NCBI GenBank assembly: GCA_035550715.1
Contig: DASZOP010000207.1
Span: forward strand, 1 to 9,233
Origin: DASRVA01 sp035550715
Lineage (GTDB): Bacteria; Gemmatimonadota; Gemmatimonadetes; JACCXV01; JAHWKZ01
Length of the DNA: 9,233 nucleotides
Reading direction: 5' to 3'
In this document: piece by piece, positions 1 to 6,621 of the stretch
Numbering within the stretch: the first letter of the stretch is position 1
How the letters are laid out: the number at the start of each line of letters is the position of its first letter
The notes under the pieces: generated by a model
Seen by the model: only the letters and a program-made list of their open reading frames with translations
What the model was told of the DNA's origin: nothing
Database searches by the model: none
Translations under genes and position numbers: made by a program

Positions 1-869
1 AAACCGGGCCGGTCGTCACCGCCGACGCCGTCGTGGTGGCGACCAACGCCCCGTTCATCAATCGCTTCGCCATCCACACCAAGCAGGCGCCCTACCGGAC
101 GTACTCGATCGCCGCCCGGGTGCCGCGCGAATCGGTGCCGCGCGGCCTCTACTGGGACACCCTGGATCCCTACCACTACGTGCGTCTGGCCCCGTCCGGG
201 GGGGAGGAGGACCTGCTGATCGTCGGGGGCGAGGATCAGAAGCCCGCCGGAGACGTCGACGACGAGGAGCGGTTCGAGGAGCTGGAGCGGTGGGCGCGCG
301 AGCGCTTTCCGGTGGCGGGGGTCCGGTTCCGATGGTCGGGGCAGGTCATGGAGCCGATCGACGGCGTGGCGTTCATCGGTCGAAATGCCGGGCGCAACGA
401 GAACATCTACGTCGCGACCGGAGACTCGGGGATGGGGATGACGCACGGAACGATCGCCGGCCTCCTCATCACCGATCTCATCATGGAAAGGAAGAATCCC
501 TGGGGCCGCCTCTACGACCCCTCGCGTGTCACGTTGGGCGCCGTGGGGAGGTTCCTGCGCGAAGGCGCGGGCGTGGTCGGGACGCTGGCCGAGTGGTTCA
601 AGTCCGGGGATGTCGCGAGCGTCGATGAAATCGCCCCGGGATCGGGAGCGATCCTGCGCCGCGGCATTACCAAGATCGCCGTCTATCGGGACCCGGACGG
701 ACGGCTCCACGAGCGAACGGCGGCCTGCACGCATCTGGGGTGCGTGGTGGCATGGAACCCGGTCGCGGACACCTGGGATTGCCCCTGCCATGGATCCCGG
801 TTCGATCCGTACGGTCGCGTCCTGGCCGGCCCGGCGGTCGCCGACCTCGAGCCCGCTTCGACTGCTTGA
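1..869 (+). CDS. FAD-dependent oxidoreductase with C-terminal Rieske [2Fe-2S] domain (5' truncated)
   Basis: This is the 3' part of a fused flavin/iron-sulfur oxidoreductase. The reading frame is open from the left edge (first full codon at 3), so the GTG at 33 is internal and the N-terminal FAD-binding Rossmann motif lies outside. About 288 residues are visible. The first half matches the C-terminal part of the DadA/glycine oxidase-like fold: an IDGVAFIGR segment, then YVATGDSGMGMTHG and a helix, the usual flavin-contacting end of this family. The last ~85 residues are a Rieske domain. CTHLGC (codons at about 726-743) and CPCHGS (about 780-797) supply two Cys and two His cluster ligands plus the extra Cys pair that forms a disulfide in high-potential Rieske proteins. 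The layout resembles Bacillus YhfW-type proteins. The substrate is unknown; amine or amino-acid oxidation is only a family-level guess. The GST-like gene starts 34 nt downstream on the same strand. Confidence 0.9.
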   Translation, partial: TGPVVTADAVVVATNAPFINRFAIHTKQAPYRTYSIAARVPRESVPRGLYWDTLDPYHYVRLAPSGGEEDLLIVGGEDQKPAGDVDDEERFEELERWARERFPVAGVRFRWSGQVMEPIDGVAFIGRNAGRNENIYVATGDSGMGMTHGTIAGLLITDLIMERKNPWGRLYDPSRVTLGAVGRFLREGAGVVGTLAEWFKSGDVASVDEIAPGSGAILRRGITKIAVYRDPDGRLHERTAACTHLGCVVAWNPVADTWDCPCHGSRFDPYGRVLAGPAVADLEPASTA

Positions 870-903
870 AAGTTCGGCTGCGGCCGCTCACTTTGGTGCC
901 GCC

Positions 904-1536
904 ATGCGTACGCTCCTCGAGTTCCATCGCTCGCCGAATTCCGTCAAGGTCCGGGTCGCGCTGGGCTTCAAGGGCTTGGAGTACGAGATCCGCGAGATGA
1001 TGGCGGCCGATCGCGCGCCGATGATGGAGGCGGCCGGCTGGCCGCTCGTGCCGATCCTGCTGGATGGAGACGTCGCCATGCGCGACTCGGCGGCCATCCT
1101 ACACTACCTGGAGGCCAACTACCGCGACGCCCCCAGCCTGACTCCCGCCTCGCGCGACGACATCCGCTCGGCGGAGGCCCTGCTGGCGCGGCTGAACCCG
1201 GAGATCCTGTCCATCCAGTACGGGCTCGAGGACGAGATCCGCAAGTCCGATTCCGAGCGTGACGAGGGCCGGATCGCGACCGGCCGCGCCACCCTGGTCG
1301 CCGCCCTCGAGCGCCTGGAGCGCCGGCTGGCGACCGTTCCGTGGCTGGTCGGCGGCGCGATGTCGCTCTACGACGTCATCCTCGCGTGCAACCTCCTCCC
1401 CGCCCGCCCGCCTGCCAGGTTCGTGGAGCAGAGCCCGCTCTGGCGTTTCTTCGCCGACCACCTCGCGCTCGACGGCGACCGTCCCGCCATCGAGGCGTGG
1501 GTCGACCGTGTGATCGCGCACGACGCCAAGCTGTAG
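904..1536 (+). CDS. Glutathione S-transferase family protein
   Basis: A 210-residue soluble protein with the two-domain GST layout. Residues 1-75 are a thioredoxin-like domain. Its N-terminal segment FHRSPNSVKVRVAL is where the catalytic residue of GSTs sits, with Ser10 or Ser13 as candidates and no Cys or Tyr there. The cis-proline motif is PLVP (Pro50), and the glutathione gamma-glutamyl contact is RDSAAI (Asp61-Ser62, in place of the usual Glu-Ser). Residues ~85-205 form the helical domain and include the N-capping box SLYD (154-157). The start is the ATG at 904, where homology to the beta-alpha-beta fold begins; the frame stays open far upstream, but that part overlaps the Rieske gene and looks like noise. 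No good ribosome binding site is visible, so translation may depend on the upstream gene 34 nt away. Likely roles are glutathione conjugation, reduction or isomerisation; the substrate is unknown. Confidence 0.88.
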   Translation: MRTLLEFHRSPNSVKVRVALGFKGLEYEIREMMAADRAPMMEAAGWPLVPILLDGDVAMRDSAAILHYLEANYRDAPSLTPASRDDIRSAEALLARLNPEILSIQYGLEDEIRKSDSERDEGRIATGRATLVAALERLERRLATVPWLVGGAMSLYDVILACNLLPARPPARFVEQSPLWRFFADHLALDGDRPAIEAWVDRVIAHDAKL

Positions 1537-1575
1537 CGCCAGCCCTGACGGCGGAGGCCGGTAGGGGATCCCGCT
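1537..1575. other. Convergent intergenic gap
   Basis: These 39 bp separate the stop codons of the convergent GST and histidine kinase genes. A bidirectional terminator would be expected here. The only stem I can see is a 4-bp CGCC/GGCG pair (1537-1540 with 1550-1553) with a 9-nt loop and no T-tract on either strand, which is not a convincing intrinsic terminator. Rho-dependent termination or overlapping 3' ends are possible. Confidence 0.5.
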
Positions 1576-3072
1576 TCAGCCCGCGCGGCGCGCGCGCTCG
1601 ATCGAGACGACCCCCGGCTCGTCGGGAATGTCCTCGACCCGCACCGGGATCGTGAACCAGAACGTCGCCCCGCCGCCCGGCTCGCTCTCGACGCCGATCT
1701 GGCCGCCGTGGGCGATGACCATGTCCCGTGCGATGGCGAGACCGAGCCCCGCCCCGAGGGTGCGAGCCGGGGCATCCGCCTGGTAGAACTTCTCGAAGAC
1801 GAGCGCGGTCTTGTCCGCGGGGATGCCAGGTCCCGTGTCACGCACCCGGACGCGAAGCCCGCGGCCGTCCGCGGCCGCTGACAAGGTCACCGATCCCCCC
1901 GCGGGCGTGAACTTGATGGCGTTGCTGAGCAGGTTTCCCAGGACCTCGTTGCGGAGCCGCTCCACATCTCCCCACACGACGGGGGGTGCGTGGGCCGCGA
2001 TGCGCACGCAGAGGTCGATCCCCCGCTGCCGCGCCAGCGTGCGGAAGGACCGGACGACGCCCTCGAGCAGATCGGGAACCGAGACCGCATCCCGCTGAAG
2101 ATCCAGGGCGCCCGCCTCGTAGCGCCCCAGATCGAGGAGCTGGTTGACGAGACGCGTGAGCACGCTGACCTGCTCGTGGATCTCCTTGAGCGATTGCCGC
2201 TGCTCGGCGTTGAGCTCGCCGAACTGACCCTCGTCCAGGATCTCCGCATAGCCGCCGATGACGTTGAGCGGGTTCTTGAGTTCGTGGCTCGCCATGCTCA
2301 CGAACTCGGCCCGCAGGCGTTGGAGCCGGGCCAGCTCCTCGGTCATGGAGCGGAAGGAGCGGCTCAGGTCCCCGATCTCGTCCGGGCGTCCGTAGGGGAG
2401 CCCCTCCGGCACCGCGAAGTTTCCGCCGGCCATGCCGGTCATCGCGTTCCGGAGGTCCAGGATGGGGCGCCCGACGGCGCGCACGGTCCAGAGGCCCAGG
2501 CCGAACGCGCTGGCGAGGGCGAGGAGGACGGTCAGCGCGATCGTGGACCGCGTCGCCGTGATCCCCGCTCCGGTCTCGGCGAGGGACCGCGCCCCTTCGC
2601 GCTCGATCGCGCCGAACACCGAGACGAGCCCTGCCTCGGCCTCGTCGTAGACGGGGGCGACGGTGCGGAAGGCCGCCGTCGCCTCGGCCGCGGCTCCGGC
2701 CTGGACGAGCGAGTCGATCTCCACCGTCGCGGCGGCGAGCCGACCGACGTCCTCGTCGACTCCCCCTGCGGTCTCGACGAAGCCGACCCGCTCCAGCGTC
2801 GCCACCGCCTCCTCCGCTCGCCGGACCGCGAGCCACATGGAGCGCCGCGACAGCGAGTCGCCGGCCACGACGTAGGCTCGCTGGTGGCGGTCGAGCTCGG
2901 CGAGCGCGGTCCTCGCCCGGCCCACCGCCGCGGTGGCTTCGGTTTGCGGCCCCTCCAGGCGCCGTGCGACGTCGCCGATCTCCATCAGGCGGGCGAGCCC
3001 GTACAAGGCCGGGTAGATGAGCAGGAGTCCCATGACGGCCAGGGACAAGAGCAGGCGGACGCGGAGGGTCAC
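1576..3072 (-). CDS. Membrane sensor histidine kinase (HAMP-HisKA-HATPase)
   Basis: A 498-residue two-component sensor kinase in the inner membrane. In order: TM1 (~7-29), a ~150-residue helical extracytoplasmic region (~30-177) that looks like a four-helix-bundle sensor, TM2 (~178-198), a HAMP domain (~200-252), HisKA with SHELKNPL (phosphoacceptor His263), and the ATPase domain with N-box NEVLGNLLSNAIKF (~375-388), G1 DTGPGIP (412-418) and G2 GAGLGLAI (440-447). All residues needed for kinase activity are present. I chose the GTG at 3072 because it overlaps the stop of the upstream lipoprotein-like gene by 4 bp (GTGA) and puts TM1 at the N-terminus; a longer open frame to 3255 would only add a low-complexity Arg-rich leader in overlap with that gene. 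A GGGAG lies 11 nt upstream, rather far for a strong site. It is the last gene of the signalling block, and its likely partner is the HD-GYP regulator two genes upstream. Confidence 0.95.
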   Translation of the reverse strand: MTLRVRLLLSLAVMGLLLIYPALYGLARLMEIGDVARRLEGPQTEATAAVGRARTALAELDRHQRAYVVAGDSLSRRSMWLAVRRAEEAVATLERVGFVETAGGVDEDVGRLAAATVEIDSLVQAGAAAEATAAFRTVAPVYDEAEAGLVSVFGAIEREGARSLAETGAGITATRSTIALTVLLALASAFGLGLWTVRAVGRPILDLRNAMTGMAGGNFAVPEGLPYGRPDEIGDLSRSFRSMTEELARLQRLRAEFVSMASHELKNPLNVIGGYAEILDEGQFGELNAEQRQSLKEIHEQVSVLTRLVNQLLDLGRYEAGALDLQRDAVSVPDLLEGVVRSFRTLARQRGIDLCVRIAAHAPPVVWGDVERLRNEVLGNLLSNAIKFTPAGGSVTLSAAADGRGLRVRVRDTGPGIPADKTALVFEKFYQADAPARTLGAGLGLAIARDMVIAHGGQIGVESEPGGGATFWFTIPVRVEDIPDEPGVVSIERARRAG

Positions 3073-3707
3073 GGCCGGAGCGTCTCCCGAATCCGCTCGA
3101 GCTCCGCCTCGAGCTCGGCGACGCGCTCGCGGAGGCGGCCGTTGTCGTCGCGGGGGACCCCGGAGGAGGCGGAAGGCGAGCCGCGGGCCAACGGGCGTCC
3201 GTTCAGCTCGGCCGGAACGCCGCCCCCAAGGACCGCCCAGTCCGAGACGTCGCACGTCTCGACGGCTCCGTCCGCGGCGCCCTCCATGGCGAGCAGATCC
3301 TGGACGTCGTCGGGAGCCTCGCTCGAAGCGGTGTACGGTTCTCCGCCCGCCCGCAAGGCGAAGAGGTAGATCGTCTCTACGATCGGGCGCGTCCAGGGGA
3401 AGGTCTCGGGCCGGGACAGCCAGTGGCCGGCGAGGGCTGCCGCGCGGTCGGGGTCTCCAGCCGGATTTCGGGGATCCGCCTCCAGCGCGGCGATCAGCAG
3501 CAGGGCCTGCCGTCCCAGCCGCGCCCCCCCGCAGGTCCGGCGCACCTCGACCAGCGCTTCGCGGGCCCTTTGGAACTCGCCGTGCCGAAGGGCGAGAGCG
3601 CCCGCGTCCAGGCCGCCCGCGACGATCTCGCGGTCGGCGCTCGAGGCGGCGCAGGCGGTGGACAGAACGATCAGAAGCTCCAGGGCGGTCGCCCGCGTGC
3701 GGCTCAT
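3069..3707 (-). CDS. Putative QseG-like lipoprotein, signalling accessory protein
   Basis: A 212-residue protein of unproven function. The N-terminus (MSRTR, then a hydrophobic stretch ending LSTAC) resembles a lipoprotein signal peptide with Cys19 as the lipidation site. The signal is imperfect: Glu10 lies inside the hydrophobic stretch, and the Leu is at -4 rather than -3. Residues ~36-56 and ~62-118 are helical and TPR-like, with the phrase ADPRNP then DPDRAAALAGHWL. Residues ~121-188 are a Gly/Ala/Pro/Ser-rich linker. Residues 191-211 form a short coiled coil with heptad hydrophobics L192, V196, L199, L203, I206 and L210. This order, and its place between a regulator and a kinase, recalls QseG/YfhG-type lipoproteins. 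The start has a good GGAGG 7 nt upstream. The gene overlaps the regulator stop by 4 bp (ATGA) and the kinase start by 4 bp (GTGA). It probably modulates the kinase from the periplasm. The gene call is firm; the QseG comparison is inference. Confidence 0.72.
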   Translation of the reverse strand: MSRTRATALELLIVLSTACAASSADREIVAGGLDAGALALRHGEFQRAREALVEVRRTCGGARLGRQALLLIAALEADPRNPAGDPDRAAALAGHWLSRPETFPWTRPIVETIYLFALRAGGEPYTASSEAPDDVQDLLAMEGAADGAVETCDVSDWAVLGGGVPAELNGRPLARGSPSASSGVPRDDNGRLRERVAELEAELERIRETLRP

Positions 3708-4747
3708 CGGCGGTCCTCCAGGTACACCTCCAGGAACGCCTCCACCACGGTCGGATCGAACTTGGTGCGCGACCCGGCCTCGATCGACTTGAGCGAGTCG
3801 AAGACCGACCATGCCTCCTTGTAGGGCCGGACGTGCGTCAGGCTGTCGAAGACGTCGGCCAGGCTGACGATGCGGGCGGCCGCCGGGATCGTCTCCCCCG
3901 ACAGCCCGCGCGGATAGCCGCCGCCGTCCCAGTGCTCGTGGTGGGACAGGGCAATGTCGGCCGCCATTTCGAGAAGTCCGATCCGGCTCCCGGAAAGGAT
4001 CCGGGCGCCGATCGTCGTGTGCAGCTTGACCTGCTCGAACTCCTCGTCCGTCAACGCGCCGGTCTTCCTGAGCAGGTCGGCGCTGACGCCGATCTTCCCC
4101 ACGTCGTGGAGGGGCGCCGCCCGGCGCAGGAGCTCGATCTGGGCGGTTGGCCACCCCATCTGCCCGGCGATCCGCGCGCTCATCTCGCCCACCCGGCGCG
4201 TGTGGCGGGCCGTCTCGGGATCGTGGTACTCGGCGGCGATCGCGAGGCGCTCCAGGATCTGGACGCGGGCGTCCTCCAGCTCGACCGTGCGGACGTCGAT
4301 CAGCCGCTCGAGCTCCTCGTTCTGGAGGACCAGCGTCCGCTGGAGCAGCCGGTGATCGATGGCGTTGCCGACCCGGAGGCGGACCTCGTACGGGCTGAGC
4401 GGCTTGGCGATGAAGTCGAACGCGCCCCGCGCGAGAGCCTGCTGCTTGGCCTGCCGGCTGTCGTCCGATGTGAGGACGATGACGGCCGGGAAGTCCTGCG
4501 GGGGGAGTCCGTCCCGGAGGGTCTCGATCACCTGGAGGCCGTCCATCCCCGGCATCCGGAGGTCGAGGAGGATCACATCGGGCGGGCGTTCGGTGCAGGC
4601 CGCCGCGGCCGCCTCCGGGTCGGTCATGCGGGCCACGTGCCGGTACCCCTCGGGCTCGAGGATCCGGGCGAGGAGCTCCACGTTGGAGGCGTCGTCGTCG
4701 ACCACCAGGATCCGGGCGTCCGCGCGCTCGCTGACCGTCGTCACCAT
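3704..4747 (-). CDS. Response regulator with HD-GYP domain (predicted c-di-GMP phosphodiesterase)
   Basis: A 347-residue cytoplasmic RpfG-type regulator. Residues ~10-130 are a receiver domain with an acidic cluster D17-D19, phosphoacceptor Asp62 (LLDLRMPG), Thr93-Ser94 and Lys115. Residues ~133-165 are a Glu/Leu-rich signalling helix. Residues ~166-345 are an HD-GYP domain with RHTRRV (His182), the HD pair in LHDVGKIG (His214-Asp215), KLHTTIG (His243), HHEHWDGGGYP (His269-His270, GYP 277-279) and SLADVFDSL (Asp298). The metal-binding set and the GYP signature are intact, so cyclic-di-GMP hydrolysis, controlled by phosphorylation, is the expected activity. The start is the ATG at 4747, just before the receiver domain; no Shine-Dalgarno sequence is evident, and the GTG at 4744 is an alternative. 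The stop overlaps the lipoprotein-like start (ATGA). The upstream neighbour glk ends 83 nt away on the same strand. Confidence 0.95.
   Translation of the reverse strand: MVTTVSERADARILVVDDDASNVELLARILEPEGYRHVARMTDPEAAAAACTERPPDVILLDLRMPGMDGLQVIETLRDGLPPQDFPAVIVLTSDDSRQAKQQALARGAFDFIAKPLSPYEVRLRVGNAIDHRLLQRTLVLQNEELERLIDVRTVELEDARVQILERLAIAAEYHDPETARHTRRVGEMSARIAGQMGWPTAQIELLRRAAPLHDVGKIGVSADLLRKTGALTDEEFEQVKLHTTIGARILSGSRIGLLEMAADIALSHHEHWDGGGYPRGLSGETIPAAARIVSLADVFDSLTHVRPYKEAWSVFDSLKSIEAGSRTKFDPTVVEAFLEVYLEDRR
3715..3719 (-). promoter_or_regulatory. Ribosome binding site of the lipoprotein-like gene
   Basis: GGAGG on the minus strand, 7 nt before the ATG at 3707. It supports this start in an otherwise weakly conserved gene and lies inside the end of the HD-GYP regulator gene. 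Confidence 0.7.
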
Positions 4748-4830
4748 CGTTCGGGTAGAAGGCCCGGCTTGGACGGGGGGCGGGCGCGGGCACGAAGGGC
4801 GGCGCACCGGGGCGCTGCCCAGCCAAGGAC
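4748..4830 (-). other. Gap between glk and the HD-GYP regulator
   Basis: These 83 nt form the longest non-coding stretch in the minus-strand cluster. Shortly after the glk stop there is a small perfect stem (GGGC/GCCC with a 3-nt loop, 4810-4820) without a following U-run, so it is a poor intrinsic terminator. I found no convincing -35/-10 pair and no Shine-Dalgarno sequence before the regulator ATG. The gap could hold an unrecognised promoter or simply be a longer spacer in one long operon. Confidence 0.4.
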
Positions 4831-5859
4831 CTACTCGGCGGGACGGAAGAATCGGGCCATGAGGCCCCGCCGGGCGGCCCCCAGCAGGGCCGCCCGGGGC
4901 TCGAGGATCACCCGGACGGGGACGTCCGCCAGGATGTCCCGCATGCGACCCTTGTCGAGGAAGGCGGACCGGAACCGTTCGTCCCGCAGGGCCGGCAGGA
5001 TGTCGGGCGCGATCCCGCCCCCCAGGTACAGTCCCCCCAGGGAGAGACAGGAGAGGGCCAGGTTCCCGGACGCCGCTCCGTAGGCCGAGACGAAGCGGGC
5101 CAGCGCCTCCTCGCATATGGCGGCCTCCCCCGCCAGGGCCGCCTTCGAGATCGCCTCCCCCTCGTCCTCGGTCGCGGCGAGTCGCTCGGCGAGCCAGGCC
5201 GGCTCGACTCGGCGCCCCGAATCGCGCAGAAACTCGTAGATGGCGACCAGGCCCGGGCCGGAGACGACGCGCTCGACGCTGACCCTCCCATGACGGGCGC
5301 GGAGCCACGACAGGAGCGCCGCTTCCTCGTCGTCGCGGGGGGCGAAGTCGACGTGCCCCGCCTCGGTGGGGAGGGCCAGGGGCTCGTCCTCCCCTTCGGA
5401 GAGGATCGCCGCGCCGAGGCCGGTCCCGGCGGCGATCACCGCCCGTGTCGACCCGCGCCGTCGGCCGGCATGGATCGTCGCCACCTGATCGCCGCCCAGC
5501 CCCGTCAGCCCGTAGGCGGTCGCCTCGAGGTCGTTCAGGAAGAGGACCTGGCGGATCCCGAGATCGCGCTCGAGGACGTCGGCATCGACCGACCAGGGGA
5601 GATTGGTCAGCGTCGACTCGTCGCCGATGACGGGACCGGCGACTCCGAAGCACGCACGCTCGACCGCGCCTCCGGCCATGGCGCCCCGCTGCGCTTCCAG
5701 GAAGGCCCTCACGACCGACTCCAGGCTGTCATGGTCGCCGCTCTCGTAGCGGCTCTCCGCGACGATCTCGATCCCATCCCTGCCGGCTCGCGCGAGGGCG
5801 AGGTTGATCTTCGTCCCGCCGATGTCACCGGCCAGGACGAGCGGACGGGGAGCGCTCAT
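4831..5859 (-). CDS. glk: Glucokinase
   Basis: A 342-residue ATP-dependent glucokinase of the Glk type found in proteobacteria (E. coli Glk is 321 aa), phosphorylating glucose to glucose 6-phosphate in the cytoplasm. Visible motifs are the phosphate-binding GDIGGTK (11-17), FGVAGPV (71-77), TNLPW (85-89), the catalytic Asp110 in FLNDLEATAYG, AAGTGLGAA (143-151), the sugar-binding TEAGHVDF (Glu166, His169), and the adenosine motif LGGGIAP (279-285). The ATG start overlaps the pgl stop by 4 bp (ATGA) and has no Shine-Dalgarno sequence of its own, which suggests translational coupling. It supplies the substrate for Zwf, encoded two genes upstream, so the cluster handles free intracellular glucose rather than sugar already phosphorylated by a PTS. 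An ROK-family or other sugar kinase is less likely, because the TEAGH and LNDLEATAYG segments are typical of Glk. Confidence 0.94.
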   Translation of the reverse strand: MSAPRPLVLAGDIGGTKINLALARAGRDGIEIVAESRYESGDHDSLESVVRAFLEAQRGAMAGGAVERACFGVAGPVIGDESTLTNLPWSVDADVLERDLGIRQVLFLNDLEATAYGLTGLGGDQVATIHAGRRRGSTRAVIAAGTGLGAAILSEGEDEPLALPTEAGHVDFAPRDDEEAALLSWLRARHGRVSVERVVSGPGLVAIYEFLRDSGRRVEPAWLAERLAATEDEGEAISKAALAGEAAICEEALARFVSAYGAASGNLALSCLSLGGLYLGGGIAPDILPALRDERFRSAFLDKGRMRDILADVPVRVILEPRAALLGAARRGLMARFFRPAE

Positions 5860-6611
5860 CGGGTGAGGCCGGAAGCGGCGGATCGGTCGAGGAGCCAGAC
5901 CGCCGGCTCGGCCGGCGTCACGCGCTGGGCGGGGATCCGGCCCGGCTCATACGGACCCTCCAGAGCGGCCCGGGCCGCGGACGCCTTCTCCCCGCCGACG
6001 ACGACGAACAGGGTCGCCCGGCCGGCGCTCAAGGCGGGCGCCGTCAGCGACAGGCGGTCGACGCGCGGGGGCGGATCGCGGTCGTGCTCGACCGCGACCA
6101 CCAGCCGGTCCTCCACCAGGACCTGGGGATCGCCTGGGAACAGGGAGGCCACGTGGGCGTCGGCGCCCATGCCGAGGAGGACCAGGTCGAAGTCGGGGGG
6201 CTCACCACGTCCGATCCCGAGCGCCTCCCGCAGCCGGTGCTCGTGCTCGATCGCCGCGCGCTCCGGGTTCGGATCCTCGCCCCGCATGCGGTGGATACGC
6301 TCGCAGGGGATGGGCACCCGGTCCAGCAGCGACCGGCTGGCCATCCCGAAGTTGCTGTCCGGGTGGCCGGGAGGGACGCACCGCTCGTCGGTGAAGAAGA
6401 TCTCCATCCGCTCCCACGCCAGCCGGTTTCGGAAGGACGGAGAGGCCAGGCGCCCGTACACGGGCAGGGGGGTGGAGCCGCCCGTCATCACCCAGCGGAA
6501 CCGGCCGCGGGCCGAGAGGGCTCCTTCTCCGATCTCCGCGATCCGCTCGGCGGCGGCGTCCCGTAACTCGTCCGCGTAGTCGTATACGAGGATGACCGGC
6601 CGCGACGGCAT
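5856..6611 (-). CDS. pgl: 6-phosphogluconolactonase (DevB/SOL family)
   Basis: A 251-residue cytoplasmic enzyme hydrolysing 6-phosphoglucono-1,5-lactone to 6-phosphogluconate, the usual length for the family. Motifs include GGSTP (44-48), FFTDERCVP (72-80) followed by HPDSNFGM, and the LLGMG segment (145-149) leading to the catalytic loop. That loop reads DAHVASLFPG (151-160) instead of the usual DGHTASLFPG; Asp151 and His153 are kept, while Gly and Thr are replaced by Ala and Val. The gene starts at an ATG 10 nt after the zwf stop without a clear ribosome binding site, and its stop overlaps the glk start by 4 bp. Its position between zwf and glk fits the pathway. Glucosamine-6-phosphate deaminase is a related fold but is unlikely given the TDER..P..SN pattern and the context. 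Confidence 0.94.
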   Translation of the reverse strand: MPSRPVILVYDYADELRDAAAERIAEIGEGALSARGRFRWVMTGGSTPLPVYGRLASPSFRNRLAWERMEIFFTDERCVPPGHPDSNFGMASRSLLDRVPIPCERIHRMRGEDPNPERAAIEHEHRLREALGIGRGEPPDFDLVLLGMGADAHVASLFPGDPQVLVEDRLVVAVEHDRDPPPRVDRLSLTAPALSAGRATLFVVVGGEKASAARAALEGPYEPGRIPAQRVTPAEPAVWLLDRSAASGLTR

Positions 6612-6621
6612 CGCGGCGGAA

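Noticed and set aside
33..35. GTG as the true start of the Rieske oxidoreductase
   Set aside because: The frame is open to the left edge and the protein would lack its FAD-binding domain, so the gene very likely begins outside the window.
526..903. An upstream extension of the GST frame by 126 codons
   Set aside because: It overlaps the Rieske gene in another frame and encodes Arg/Ser/Pro-rich noise; the GST fold starts at the ATG at 904.
3073..3255. An N-terminal extension of the histidine kinase to an ATG at 3255
   Set aside because: It would put an Arg/Gly-rich leader before TM1 and overlap the lipoprotein-like gene by nearly 190 bp; the GTGA-coupled start is simpler.
1990..3369. A 459-codon open frame on the plus strand opposite the histidine kinase
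   Set aside because: It lies antisense to a gene with intact kinase motifs; its product is low-complexity (Arg, Gly, Glu, Asp, Ala) with no recognisable domain. This is usual for very GC-rich DNA.
4810..4820. The stem after glk as an intrinsic terminator
   Set aside because: The stem is only 4 bp and no U-tract follows; such short GC stems are expected by chance in this composition.
3017..5083. A 688-codon open frame on the plus strand across the signalling genes and into glk
   Set aside because: It crosses several real genes on the opposite strand and is extremely Arg/Pro-rich at the start. I see no motif and take it as a GC artefact despite its length.
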